64,000 bases of DNA from Planctomycetota bacterium (GTDB lineage Bacteria; Planctomycetota; GCA-002687715; DRQF01), in the NCBI GenBank assembly GCA_020639295.1, contig JACKGY010000009.1:62001-126000 (forward strand). The letters are read 5' to 3'. Below the pieces are notes generated by a model. The model did not search any database, had not been told where the DNA came from, and saw only the letters and a list, made by a program, of their open reading frames with translations. Position numbers and translations under genes: made by a program. The first letter of the stretch is position 1. The number at the start of each line of letters is the position of its first letter. Positions 1 to 8,233 of this stretch are shown here, piece after piece.

Positions 1-1
1 G

Positions 2-136
2 GCCTTCCGCGCCGCCTTCGCGCCGCGCGGCCTGATGAACCCCGGCAAGATCCTGCCGACGCCGCGCGCCTGCAGCGCGGTGAAGGGCGAGACCACGCGC
101 TTCCACGACCGGGTGCTGGACGGGGGCGACCGATGA
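2..136 (+). CDS. glcD: Glycolate oxidase subunit GlcD, C-terminal end (partial)
   Basis: Only the last 44 codons are present; the gene enters from the left edge and stops with TGA at 134-136. The visible tail ends the FAD-linked oxidase C-terminal domain, with the motif GLMNPGKILP that closes GlcD/D-lactate-dehydrogenase type flavoproteins. GlcD is the catalytic FAD subunit that oxidises glycolate to glyoxylate. The stop codon overlaps the start of glcE by four bases (ATGA), the usual glcDEF order, so translational coupling is likely. Family is clear from motif and context; substrate (glycolate versus lactate or another 2-hydroxyacid) is inferred. Confidence 0.85.
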   Translation, partial: AFRAAFAPRGLMNPGKILPTPRACSAVKGETTRFHDRVLDGGDR

Positions 137-1281
137 GCCGCGAGCGCTTCGTCGCGCCGGCCGACGAGGACGAGCTCCGGCGGCTCGTGGTCGAGGCGAA
201 CGCGGCCGATCGCGGCCTCTTGGTCGGCGGCGGCCTCGAGGAGCCCGAGCGCCTGCCGGGCGAGGAGGATCATCTGGCGATCGGCCTCGGCCGGCTCCGG
301 GGCATCGTCGCCTTCGAGCCGGGCGACCTCACCATCACGGCCCGCTCCGGTACCACCGTCGCCGCCCTGCAGGAGGCCGCGGCCGCCGCGGGCCAGCGTC
401 TGGCGATCGAGCCGGCGCGGCCCGAGAGCCGGAGCCTCGGCGCCGCGGTGGCGCTGGGCGAGGACGGCTTCATCGCCGCGCTCTACGGCGAGCTGCGCGA
501 ACAGGTCCTCGGCCTGCGCGCGATCACCGGCGCCGGCGAGATCCTCCGCCCGGGCGGGCGCGTGGTGAAGAACGTCACCGGCTACGATCTCCGCAAGCTG
601 CTCTGCGGCAGCGCCGGCCGGCTGGCGATCATCAGCGAGCTGTCCTTCCGCCTCCGCCCGCTGCCGGTCGCCGAGGCCAGCTTCGTCTTCGCCGGTCTCG
701 AAGAGGGCGCGGCGCTCGAACGCGGGCGCGAGCTGCGGCGGCTCGATCACAAGATCGCGGGCCTGGCGCTCCGCCGCGATCGCGCGGGTCATCTCCTCGC
801 CCTGCGCGCCGAGGGCGCCCCGGCGGCGATCGAGGCGCTCGCCGCCGAGCTGCGGGGCGCCGAGAGGCTGGAACCCGCCGCGGCGCGGGCGCTCTGGCGC
901 GAGCTCGCGGCCTGTCCGGCGCCCTGGGACCGCCGGCTGGTCCTGCGCCATCGACCGGCGCAGCTCGGACGGGTGCTGGATCTCATCGGTCGCGAGGGCG
1001 ACCTGGTCGTCGATCTCGTCGCCGGCCGCCTGCGCCTGCCCGCGCGCGACGGTGAATCGCTGCCCGAGCTGCTCGAACGTTCCGGCCGGCCCTGGCTCCG
1101 GCCCGAGCTCGCCGTCCTGGCGGCGATGGACGACCCGCGCGAGGCCGAGCTGGTCCGGCGCGGCATCGCCGACCTCGGCGCGCCGAGCGGACGCGTCGCC
1201 GAGATCGAGAGCCGCCTGGTCGAGGTCTTCGACCCGCGCGGCCTCCTGATGCGGGGCCGTCGCCCCCGAGGTCTGCCATGA
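133..1281 (+). CDS. glcE: Glycolate oxidase subunit GlcE (FAD-binding)
   Basis: This 382-residue protein has a PCMH-type FAD-binding domain over about residues 10-190, including the typical GGRVVKNVTGYDL stretch near residue 140, and a shorter variable C-terminal region. GlcE is the second FAD-binding subunit of the membrane-associated glycolate oxidase complex, passing electrons from GlcD towards the iron-sulfur subunit GlcF. Length is usual for GlcE (about 350-400). The ATG overlaps the glcD stop, and the C-terminus overlaps the glcF start by four bases, so glcD-glcE-glcF is one tightly coupled operon running rightward. Nothing looks broken. Confidence 0.9.
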   Translation: MSRERFVAPADEDELRRLVVEANAADRGLLVGGGLEEPERLPGEEDHLAIGLGRLRGIVAFEPGDLTITARSGTTVAALQEAAAAAGQRLAIEPARPESRSLGAAVALGEDGFIAALYGELREQVLGLRAITGAGEILRPGGRVVKNVTGYDLRKLLCGSAGRLAIISELSFRLRPLPVAEASFVFAGLEEGAALERGRELRRLDHKIAGLALRRDRAGHLLALRAEGAPAAIEALAAELRGAERLEPAAARALWRELAACPAPWDRRLVLRHRPAQLGRVLDLIGREGDLVVDLVAGRLRLPARDGESLPELLERSGRPWLRPELAVLAAMDDPREAELVRRGIADLGAPSGRVAEIESRLVEVFDPRGLLMRGRRPRGLP

Positions 1282-2549
1282 GCCTGGCGCGCGATCGGGC
1301 CGAGGCGCTCCTGCGCTACCAGAAGAGCCTCGACTGCATCCACTGCGGCATCTGCCTGTCGCAGTGCCCCACCTACGCCCAGACCGGCGACGAGGCCGCG
1401 AGTCCGCGCGGCCGCATCCAGCTGATGCGCGGGCTGGCCGAGGGCAAGCTGGAGCTGACCGCGAGCTTCCGGGCCAAGATGGATCTCTGCCTGGTCTGCC
1501 GGGCCTGCGAGTCGGTCTGCCCCTCGGCGGTCGACTACTCGGGGATGATGGAGATCACCCGCGAGGAGATGCACGAGCAGGCGCCGCCCGGCGTCCTGGG
1601 CCGCTGGCTGATGCGCAGGGCGATCCCCGATCGTCGCCGCCTGGGACGGATCGCCGCCCTCACCCGTTTCTACCGGCGTTCGGGCCTGCGGGCGCTCCTG
1701 CGCGACAGTGGCCTCACGCGACTGCTGCCGGCCGGGCTCCGCCGCCTGGAGGAGCAGACGCCCGAGGTGCCGCCCGCCCGGGACCGCCGACCGCTCGCGC
1801 CGCGGCACGAGGCGCGCGGGCCGCGGCGGCGCGGGCGCGTCGCGCTGTTCAGCGGCTGCGTCATGGAGCAGCTCTTCGGCGAGCTCAACCGCCGCACCGT
1901 CGAGGCCCTCCAGGCCCAGGGCTACGAGGTCGTGGTGCCGCCGGCGCAGACCTGCTGCGGCGCCCTCCAGGCCCATGCCGGCGATCTCGAGACCGCGCGG
2001 GAGCTCGCCCGCCGCAACCTCGAGACCTTCGAGGCGGCCGAGGTCGACTGGCTGGTCATGAACGCCGCCGGCTGCGGGGCCGCCTTCCAGGATCATCCGC
2101 GCTGGCTCGCCGCCGACCCGGAACTGGCGGCGCGGGCGCGACGGCTCGCCGAGCGGACCATCGACGTCGGCGTCCTCTTCGAGCGCGAGGGTCTTTCCCC
2201 GCGCGGCCTGGGTCGCGACGAGGAGGGCCCGGCGGTCTACGACGCGCCTTGCCACCTGCATCACGCCCAGGGCTGCCAGAAGGAACTGCCGGCCCTGCTC
2301 GCCCGGGTGCCCGGGCTCGAGCTCCGGCCGCTGGCGGCGGCCGCCGACTGCTGCGGCGCCGCCGGTCTCTACGGCCTGATGCAGCCGGAGATGAGCGACG
2401 CCCTACTCGCCGCCAAGATCGAGACCCTGCGCGCGAGCGGCGCGCGGGTGCTGATCAGCGGCAACCCGGGCTGCATCCTCCAGTGGCGACGGGGGATCGC
2501 GGCGGCGGGGCTCGCGGTCCGGGTGCGCCACCCGGTCGAGTATCTCTGA
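1278..2549 (+). CDS. glcF: Glycolate oxidase iron-sulfur subunit GlcF
   Basis: The 423-residue protein starts with two [4Fe-4S] ferredoxin motifs: cysteines 20, 23, 26 and 30 followed by Pro, and a second CxxCxxCxxxCP set at about residues 71-81. Two CCG (heterodisulfide-reductase-type) domains follow, seen as CCGALQAHAGD near residue 220 and CCGAAGLYGLMQPEM near 360. This is the standard GlcF architecture and length. It carries electrons from the GlcD/GlcE flavins to the quinone pool. It is the last gene of the operon; 163 bp separate it from the next rightward gene and no strong hairpin terminator is seen there. Confidence 0.92.
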   Translation: MSLARDRAEALLRYQKSLDCIHCGICLSQCPTYAQTGDEAASPRGRIQLMRGLAEGKLELTASFRAKMDLCLVCRACESVCPSAVDYSGMMEITREEMHEQAPPGVLGRWLMRRAIPDRRRLGRIAALTRFYRRSGLRALLRDSGLTRLLPAGLRRLEEQTPEVPPARDRRPLAPRHEARGPRRRGRVALFSGCVMEQLFGELNRRTVEALQAQGYEVVVPPAQTCCGALQAHAGDLETARELARRNLETFEAAEVDWLVMNAAGCGAAFQDHPRWLAADPELAARARRLAERTIDVGVLFEREGLSPRGLGRDEEGPAVYDAPCHLHHAQGCQKELPALLARVPGLELRPLAAAADCCGAAGLYGLMQPEMSDALLAAKIETLRASGARVLISGNPGCILQWRRGIAAAGLAVRVRHPVEYL

Positions 2550-2712
2550 GCCCCCCCTGACCGGCGCGCTTCCGGCCTGCGACGAAGCTTAACGGAGGAG
2601 CGGTCAAGCTCGGCGCGCGCACGGTCGATCCTCCTGGTGGGAGGCGAATACCCCATCCGCCGCGGGAAGGTCCCGCGCGCGGTCAGGCAAGACCGGCTGG
2701 AGATCACCCTCG

Positions 2713-3618
2713 ATGACGCGACCTGCCCTGGTGGTAGGCCTGCTCGGCCTGTTCGTGGCCTTCCTGCTGTCCGCACCGCGGACCGCGGCGCTGGGCACGA
2801 GTCTGGCCCTGCCGACCCTGGCGCTCCTCGAGCGGCGCCGGTCGCGGCGCGGCCCGGTCGCGGCGCAACCACCCGGTGAGGCGGCCGAGCTGCTGGCGAC
2901 CCTGGCCCGCGGCGACCTCGGCCTCCTCCTGGTCGATCACGAGGGTCTGGTCCGCTGGCGCACGGCCGGCGCCCGCCGCCAGCTCGAGGCCCTCGGCCTG
3001 GGCTCGGAGCCCCTGGGCCGACCGATCGCCGACCTGCTCAGCGAAGCCGACGGCGATGGCGAGCGGCACATCGAGCGAGGCGCCGACCTGCTCGCCGTCC
3101 AGGGCAAGGTCCTGCGCGACGAGACCGGCGCGGTCGCGGGTCGACTGATCGAGATCCGGGTCGTCACCGGCAAGGCCGAGCGCGCGCGCCGCGACGCCCT
3201 GGCGAAGCGGGTCCGCGAGGATCTCGACCACCGCGGCGAGCTCGCCCTGGCGATGCTCGAGTCGGCCGGTCGCGGCGATCTCGCCGCCGATTGCGGCCTC
3301 GACGGCGACGACCTCGCCGGCCGTCTGGTGACCGGCCTGCGCCAGCTCCTGCGCGGCTGGCGCGGACGCTTCGACGAACTCAGCGGCGCCGCCGACGAAC
3401 TCGCGGCCGCCGCGGCCCGGATCGGCGGGGCGAGCGAGCGACTGATCGAACGGGGCGAGGACCTTCAGGCCCCAACGGCGGCGATCGACGACCTGCGCCG
3501 GGTCGGCGAGGCCCAGCTCCGCGGCGCCCGCGAACTCGGCGTCGACGCCGAGGAGATCCGCCGCCTCGCCGGCCGCATCGAAACCAGCCTTCTCCAGCTC
3601 GACGACCGCCGCCGCTGA
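2713..3618 (+). CDS. Membrane-anchored PAS / methyl-accepting-like signalling protein
   Basis: The 301-residue product begins with a hydrophobic segment (about residues 5-38), then a PAS-like fold (about 55-150, with LLLVDHEGLVRW typical of PAS strands), then an Ala/Glu/Arg-rich helical region ending in repeated leucine-heptad stretches that resemble the coiled coil of chemoreceptors. There is no histidine kinase, GGDEF or output domain and the methyl-accepting hairpin tip is absent, so it is a short sensor or scaffold. The start follows GGAG about 10 bases upstream. It lies 163 bp after glcF; a role with glycolate oxidase is not shown. Function unknown. Confidence 0.6.
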   Translation: MTRPALVVGLLGLFVAFLLSAPRTAALGTSLALPTLALLERRRSRRGPVAAQPPGEAAELLATLARGDLGLLLVDHEGLVRWRTAGARRQLEALGLGSEPLGRPIADLLSEADGDGERHIERGADLLAVQGKVLRDETGAVAGRLIEIRVVTGKAERARRDALAKRVREDLDHRGELALAMLESAGRGDLAADCGLDGDDLAGRLVTGLRQLLRGWRGRFDELSGAADELAAAAARIGGASERLIERGEDLQAPTAAIDDLRRVGEAQLRGARELGVDAEEIRRLAGRIETSLLQLDDRRR

Positions 3619-3777
3619 GCCGGCCCGGGCTTGGCCTCGCGGTCAGAAGAGCAAGCTCGTCCGCAGACGGGGCCCGCCCGGAGCCTTGCGGGGCCAGGGA
3701 AGGGATGAGGGGGATCAGCTTCCGCTGACCAGGTCGGTCGACCTCGATGCGCCGCTTCCACCACGGTCGACCCGGGA

Positions 3778-4464
3778 CTAATCCTCCGCCAGCCGGAACT
3801 CGGCGATCTCGGCCAGGGACTTGCGGTGCAGGTCCGGCACCCGGCAGTCGGGGGCGGGGTAGCCGACCGGGAAGAGGATGAAGGGCTCCTCGTCGGTCGG
3901 ACGGTCGAGCAGCTCGCGCAGGAAGCGCATCGGGCTCGGCGTGTGGGTGAGGGTCGCGAGCCCCATGCTCTGCAGCGCGGCGATGAAGAGCCCGCAGGCG
4001 ATGCCGACGCTCTCCTGGACGTAGTAGTGTTTCTTCGGGCTGCCATCGGGGCGACGACCGCGCTTCTGGGCGAAGACCACCACCAGCCAGGGAACGGTCT
4101 CGAGGAAGGGCTTGCGCCAGTCGGTGCCGAGCGGCCGCAGATCCTCGCGCCATTCCTCCTTCATCCGCCCGCCCTCGTAGGAGCGATACTCCTCCTCCTC
4201 GGCGGCGACCCGGATGCGTCGCTTCAGCTCGGGATCGGCGACCGCGACGAAGGTCCAGGGCTGCATGTGCGCCCCGGAGGGCGCCGTCCCCGCGGCCCGG
4301 ATCGCCAGCTCGATCAGCTCCCGCGGCACCCTCTCGTCGGAGAAGAACCGCACGCTCCTCCGCGCCTCCATCCGGGCGAGGAACTCCCCGCCCCGCCGCC
4401 CCATCTCCCCCTCCTCCAACCGCTCGAAGCGATAGGGAACGAACCCGCTCTCGTGCTCGGTCAT
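3778..4464 (-). CDS. Nitroreductase-fold flavoprotein, iodotyrosine-deiodinase-like
   Basis: The 228-residue protein has the FMN-binding nitroreductase fold: RRSVRFFSDERVP near the N-terminus, AGTAPSGAHMQPWTF, an HYYVQESVGIACG stretch and PVGYPAPDC near the end. These segments track vertebrate iodotyrosine deiodinase (IYD) much more closely than NfsA/NfsB. The three residues with which IYD holds the amino-acid part of halotyrosine appear conserved: a Glu and Tyr in EEEEYRSY and a Lys in TDWRKPF. A reductive dehalogenase acting on halotyrosines is therefore likely. ATG at 4464 is chosen because AAGGA precedes it; an in-frame ATG 24 bases further upstream lacks this. Monocistronic, leftward. 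Confidence 0.82.
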   Translation of the reverse strand: MTEHESGFVPYRFERLEEGEMGRRGGEFLARMEARRSVRFFSDERVPRELIELAIRAAGTAPSGAHMQPWTFVAVADPELKRRIRVAAEEEEYRSYEGGRMKEEWREDLRPLGTDWRKPFLETVPWLVVVFAQKRGRRPDGSPKKHYYVQESVGIACGLFIAALQSMGLATLTHTPSPMRFLRELLDRPTDEEPFILFPVGYPAPDCRVPDLHRKSLAEIAEFRLAED

Positions 4465-4509
4465 GCGTCCTTGCCTCTCCATCGGCACCGGCCCGGCCTC
4501 GTGACGTCG

Positions 4510-5400
4510 TCAGGGTTTCGACCCGCGACCCAGGGCGAGGCGGAATCCCAGGTAGTACCAAGTGAGGCCCGGGCGCCCGTGGGCGCGGCAGGCAGCCCGC
4601 ACGTCCCGCGCGTCGGAGCTCCACGAACCGCCACGATAAGCCCGGACAACTGCCGATGACGGCCCGCCGGGGTTGATGACCGGCAAGGCGGAATACGGGC
4701 CGAACCAGTCAGCGCACCATTCCCAGACGTTGCCGAGCATGTCGTAGAGGCCCCAGTCGTTCGGCCGCTTGAGCCCGACCGACCGAGTGCCGGTCACATC
4801 ATGGTCGAATTGCCTCCCCAGCCAGCGAGAGGAGTCGGCCCCGTCATCCAACTCGAAGCCAACCCCGCTGTTGCCGCCATACCAGGCGATGGCATCGAGA
4901 ACCGGGGCATCGTTCATGCCGCGGATCTCGATCGCGCCAGCGTAGGTCGCCTCCGCCCTGCCGGCCCGACAGGCGTACTCCCACTCGGCCTCGGTCGGAA
5001 AGCGAGGCTCGAGCCCGGGGACCCGGGCGGCGAGTCTCTTCATCATCCGTTCGCAGTCGAGCCAGGACACCTGCTCGACCGGACGGTCGGGACTGCGGAA
5101 ACGGCTGGGGTTGTCGTCCATGACGGCCTCCCAGAGCGCCTGGCTGCAGGGCAGCTCGCCGAGCCAGAAGCCGTCGAGGCTCACCTCGTGCTGGCTCTCA
5201 TCCTCGTAGCGACCCGGTTCGTCCGCGGGCGAACCCATGATGAAGCTGCCGCCCGGAACCCAGCGCATCCGGTACTCGCGGCCCGCCAGCTCGAAGTCGG
5301 CGAAGACGCCATGGATGCCCTGCCCCCAGGTCGAGGCCCAAACCGGCGGCCCACCTTCCGCAAGGGGATGGTCGTGTCCGAGAGGATTCAAGCCTAGCAT
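4510..5400 (-). CDS. Stand-alone SUMF1/FGE-like domain protein, duplicate of the upstream fusion's C-terminus
   Basis: This 296-residue protein is one SUMF1/formylglycine-generating-enzyme-type domain (WVPGGSFIMGSP near residue 48, FPTEAEWEYACRAG, MLGNVWEWCADW, RGGSW at 256, GFRL at the end). The two catalytic cysteines of true FGE, which follow RGGSW, are absent, so it is probably a binding domain of C-type-lectin fold. Its first about 45 residues still match the linker just before the FGE domain of the upstream 893-residue protein, showing that it arose by partial duplication of that gene. Identity to the parent is about 88% over the first 138 aligned residues but only about 56% over the last 105 (hand count). 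GAGAGG lies about 10 bases before ATG. It may be co-transcribed with the operon 151 bp upstream. Confidence 0.85.
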   Translation of the reverse strand: MLGLNPLGHDHPLAEGGPPVWASTWGQGIHGVFADFELAGREYRMRWVPGGSFIMGSPADEPGRYEDESQHEVSLDGFWLGELPCSQALWEAVMDDNPSRFRSPDRPVEQVSWLDCERMMKRLAARVPGLEPRFPTEAEWEYACRAGRAEATYAGAIEIRGMNDAPVLDAIAWYGGNSGVGFELDDGADSSRWLGRQFDHDVTGTRSVGLKRPNDWGLYDMLGNVWEWCADWFGPYSALPVINPGGPSSAVVRAYRGGSWSSDARDVRAACRAHGRPGLTWYYLGFRLALGRGSKP

Positions 5401-5551
5401 GCGACCAATCCTCTCGAGAACCCATCGTACTCAGTGCCAATCCCAGGGAGCATCAGCATCACCCCTTCTCTCCAGGACACCTTCGGACTTCGCGGCGGAG
5501 TGTTCTGAGCCTTTGCTTCTCGGGCCGGACGGCGCCCACCTCCGCCGGTCC

Positions 5552-8233
5552 CTAACCTCGGGCAAGCCTGAAACCCTGGAGGTGCCAGGTGATTTCCGGG
5601 AGCCTGGGGTCGCGGGAGGCGGCGCGCACGTTCCGCGCATCGGAGTTCCACGAACCGCCACGATCCACTCGGAACACGCCGGATGAGGGCCCCGGTGGAT
5701 TCCAAGATCGACCGGACGGATAGGAGTCATACCAGTCGGCGCACCACTCATCGACGTTGCCCAGCATGTCGAAGAGGCCGAGTTCGTTCGGACTCTTCTG
5801 CCCGACGGGACGACTGCCGGCCTGCCCATACGGATACTGCTTGTCGTGCCAATCGGACGAATCCGCTCCACCCGCCAGCTCGAAGCCGACCCCGCTGTTG
5901 CCGCCATACCAAGCTATGGCATCGAGGACCGGGGCGTCGTTTTCGCCGCGGATCTCGATCGGGCCGGCGTAGGTCGCCTCCGTGCTGCCCGCCCGGCAGG
6001 CGCATTCCCATTCGGCCTCGGTCGGAAAGCGTGGCTCGAGCCCGGGGATCAGGGCGGCGAGTTTCCGCATCATGGTCTCGCAATCGAGCCAGGACACCAT
6101 TTCGACCGGGCGGTCGGGACTGCGGAAATGACTGGGGTTGTCGTCCATGACGGCTTCCCAGAGCGCCTGGCTGCAGGGCACCTCGGCCAGCCAGAAGCCG
6201 TCGAGGCTCACCTCGTGCTGGCTCTCGTCACCGTCGCGACCTGGTTCGTCGGCGGGCGAGCCCATGATGAAGCTGCCGCCCGGGACCCAGCGGAAGCGTT
6301 GGCGCGCCGGGCCGAGGACGATCTCGGCCCAGATCCCGAAACCGTCGACCCCGGCCTCCTTGGCCCAGGCGAGGGGCGTGCCGGGATCGAGCTCCCAGCG
6401 GCCCCGGCCGGCGGCGCCCGCCGGTTCGCGCCACCAGAACCGGACCCGCTCGGATCGACCACCGGCCTCGACCCAGAGCCCGCCCGGTCCCCGTCCGACC
6501 CGATCGACGCCCGGGGGCGCTTCGAAGCGAGCCAGATGCAGCTCCTCCCGGTCGGTCGCGATGCGAACCTCGGCGGCCAGCGGATGGGAGACCGGAAGTA
6601 CGCCCGACCTGGTCGCGCCAGCGCCGGTCGCGATGGTCACGAGGCGACCCCCGCATTCGAGCTCGGCGAGGGGGCGCAGCCGGTCCGTTCGCGGGACATC
6701 AGCGCGGCCGTTCGCCGGGTGCCGTTCGATCACCAGCCGATTCCCGACTTGGCCGAGAAGCCAGGTCGATGGGCTGGCGGCCAGGCCTTCGCGCGCGAGC
6801 CTCCAGATCCGTTCGATGCGTCGACCCGGGTCCGTGTCGCGCGGCTGCTGGCCGAGCCGGTTCCAGGCCCGCTCGACCCAGCGCCCCAGCGCCTTCGGGT
6901 CGACGATGCTGCCGGTCGCCGAGCCGACCAGACTGCCCTCGATGCGCGAGGCCAGGTGGTCGATGGTGGCCAGCAGAACCTCGCGTGGCTCGGCGAGGCC
7001 ACCTTCAGGAAGGCAGCCGAGCTGGCGAACGGTCTCGTCGAGCCGCACCAGGGCGCTGCGCGCGCGCCGCCAGTGCTCGATCCGGTCGAGGGCGGCCTGG
7101 AGGATGGCGGCACCCTCGCCGCGGTTGAGGACCGCGGTCAGGTCCGCCGCCCAGCGCGCCTGGTCGGCGGGATCGAAGACGGCCCCGCCGTAGCTCCGTT
7201 CCTCGGCCCTGTTCCAGAGGTCGAGTTCGCCGCCTATGTCCGCGTGGTCGGGGCCGAGAAGCAGGCGCAGCGCCCGAAGCAGGCCCGGTTCGACGAAGCT
7301 GAGCTGACCGGCGAGCAGGGCCAGCCAGTTCGGCGCGCCGGGGAGGCTCGATCGCTCGCGACGGTCCCAGACCCGGGGCCGCCAGCAGGTGGCGAGGTCG
7401 CTCGGCCAGCGACGCCTCGGAAAGGGCAGGAGCGCCGCCAGGCGATGACCGCGCCGCTGCAGCGCCTGCCCGAGTCGATCCCAGTCGTGACGTCTCGCGT
7501 TGTGATGCGCGGCGCCCAGGTCGCTGAGGGCGAGAACGGCCATGCCGGGCTCGAGCTTGCCGCGCCGGCCGAGGCGTTCCGAGACCGGACCGTCGTCGAG
7601 GAGCTCGACGCCGACCGCGGCCCTGCCGAGGCAGTTCTCGAGCCGGAGCTGGAGTGCATCCTGGTCGTCCCAGGTCGGCAGCAACCGGTCGCTTCGATCC
7701 TTGATCAACCAGATCCGCCGGGGAAAGCGGCGAACCCGACGGCGACGGATGCGCTCGATGGGCAGTGCGCGGACCGCGCGGTCGAGGAGCCAGTCGCCGT
7801 CGACCTCGCGGCCGCTCCGCCAGATGGCGAGGTCGGCATGGAGAAGGCGCTGCACCCTGCGCCAGGGCATGAGTTCCGGCGTCATCGGCAGGTCGGTCTG
7901 GGGCTCGAGATCGTCGGCCTCGAGAACGACCGAGGGGTCGACCTCGTCGGGCACCAGGCCTTCGCGGGGCCGACGCTCGACGACGCGCCAGAAGGGCGCC
8001 GGCCGGAGGGCCCGGGTCGCGAGGCCGTCTTGCCCAAGCTCGATCAGGCCGGTGCCGACGAGGTCGGCCGCGCGAGGTTCCGGGAGTGCCGGTGACATCG
8101 CGGCCACCGGGCGCTCTCGGGCGCCGATGGCCCGCGCCATCGCCAGGAGCCGCTCCTCGCCGCCCTCGACCAGGGCCGCCAGGAGATCGGCGCGACCGAC
8201 GCGGCTGCCGACCCGGCCAGCACGGGCTGTCAC
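5552..8233 (-). CDS. SAV_2336-type vWA protein fused to SUMF1/FGE-like domain
   Basis: The 893-residue protein has a variable N-terminus, then a von Willebrand A-like region (about 170-275) of the type found in Streptomyces SAV_2336 relatives: arginine-rich lead-in, IWLIKDRSDR at 174-183 where the MIDAS motif should be, VLALSDLG near 233-240 and LLPFPRRRW near 268. The following segment VEPGLLRALRLLLGPD with a later DLW (about 314-341) also fits that family. The MIDAS is incomplete (DRSDR rather than DxSxS). A SUMF1/FGE-like domain fills residues 646-893, without catalytic cysteines. Start is GTG at 8233, overlapping the MoxR stop by four bases (GTGA). Such vWA proteins work with MoxR ATPases; the FGE domain is probably the recognition module. 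Family assignment is from memory of motifs, not a search. Confidence 0.75.
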   Translation of the reverse strand: MTARAGRVGSRVGRADLLAALVEGGEERLLAMARAIGARERPVAAMSPALPEPRAADLVGTGLIELGQDGLATRALRPAPFWRVVERRPREGLVPDEVDPSVVLEADDLEPQTDLPMTPELMPWRRVQRLLHADLAIWRSGREVDGDWLLDRAVRALPIERIRRRRVRRFPRRIWLIKDRSDRLLPTWDDQDALQLRLENCLGRAAVGVELLDDGPVSERLGRRGKLEPGMAVLALSDLGAAHHNARRHDWDRLGQALQRRGHRLAALLPFPRRRWPSDLATCWRPRVWDRRERSSLPGAPNWLALLAGQLSFVEPGLLRALRLLLGPDHADIGGELDLWNRAEERSYGGAVFDPADQARWAADLTAVLNRGEGAAILQAALDRIEHWRRARSALVRLDETVRQLGCLPEGGLAEPREVLLATIDHLASRIEGSLVGSATGSIVDPKALGRWVERAWNRLGQQPRDTDPGRRIERIWRLAREGLAASPSTWLLGQVGNRLVIERHPANGRADVPRTDRLRPLAELECGGRLVTIATGAGATRSGVLPVSHPLAAEVRIATDREELHLARFEAPPGVDRVGRGPGGLWVEAGGRSERVRFWWREPAGAAGRGRWELDPGTPLAWAKEAGVDGFGIWAEIVLGPARQRFRWVPGGSFIMGSPADEPGRDGDESQHEVSLDGFWLAEVPCSQALWEAVMDDNPSHFRSPDRPVEMVSWLDCETMMRKLAALIPGLEPRFPTEAEWECACRAGSTEATYAGPIEIRGENDAPVLDAIAWYGGNSGVGFELAGGADSSDWHDKQYPYGQAGSRPVGQKSPNELGLFDMLGNVDEWCADWYDSYPSGRSWNPPGPSSGVFRVDRGGSWNSDARNVRAASRDPRLPEITWHLQGFRLARG

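Noticed and set aside
789..2264. Long open frame on the minus strand across glcE and glcF
   Set aside because: It mirrors the codon pattern of the rightward genes in very GC-rich DNA; the sense frames hold intact FAD and iron-sulfur motifs.
4510..5400. Catalytic formylglycine-generating enzyme
   Set aside because: The Cys pair after RGGSW is absent in both copies and no sulfatase gene is nearby.
5846..8095. 749-codon open frame on the plus strand
   Set aside because: It is the antisense of the vWA-FGE gene, whose motifs and start overlap with MoxR are convincing; the plus frame has no recognisable domain.
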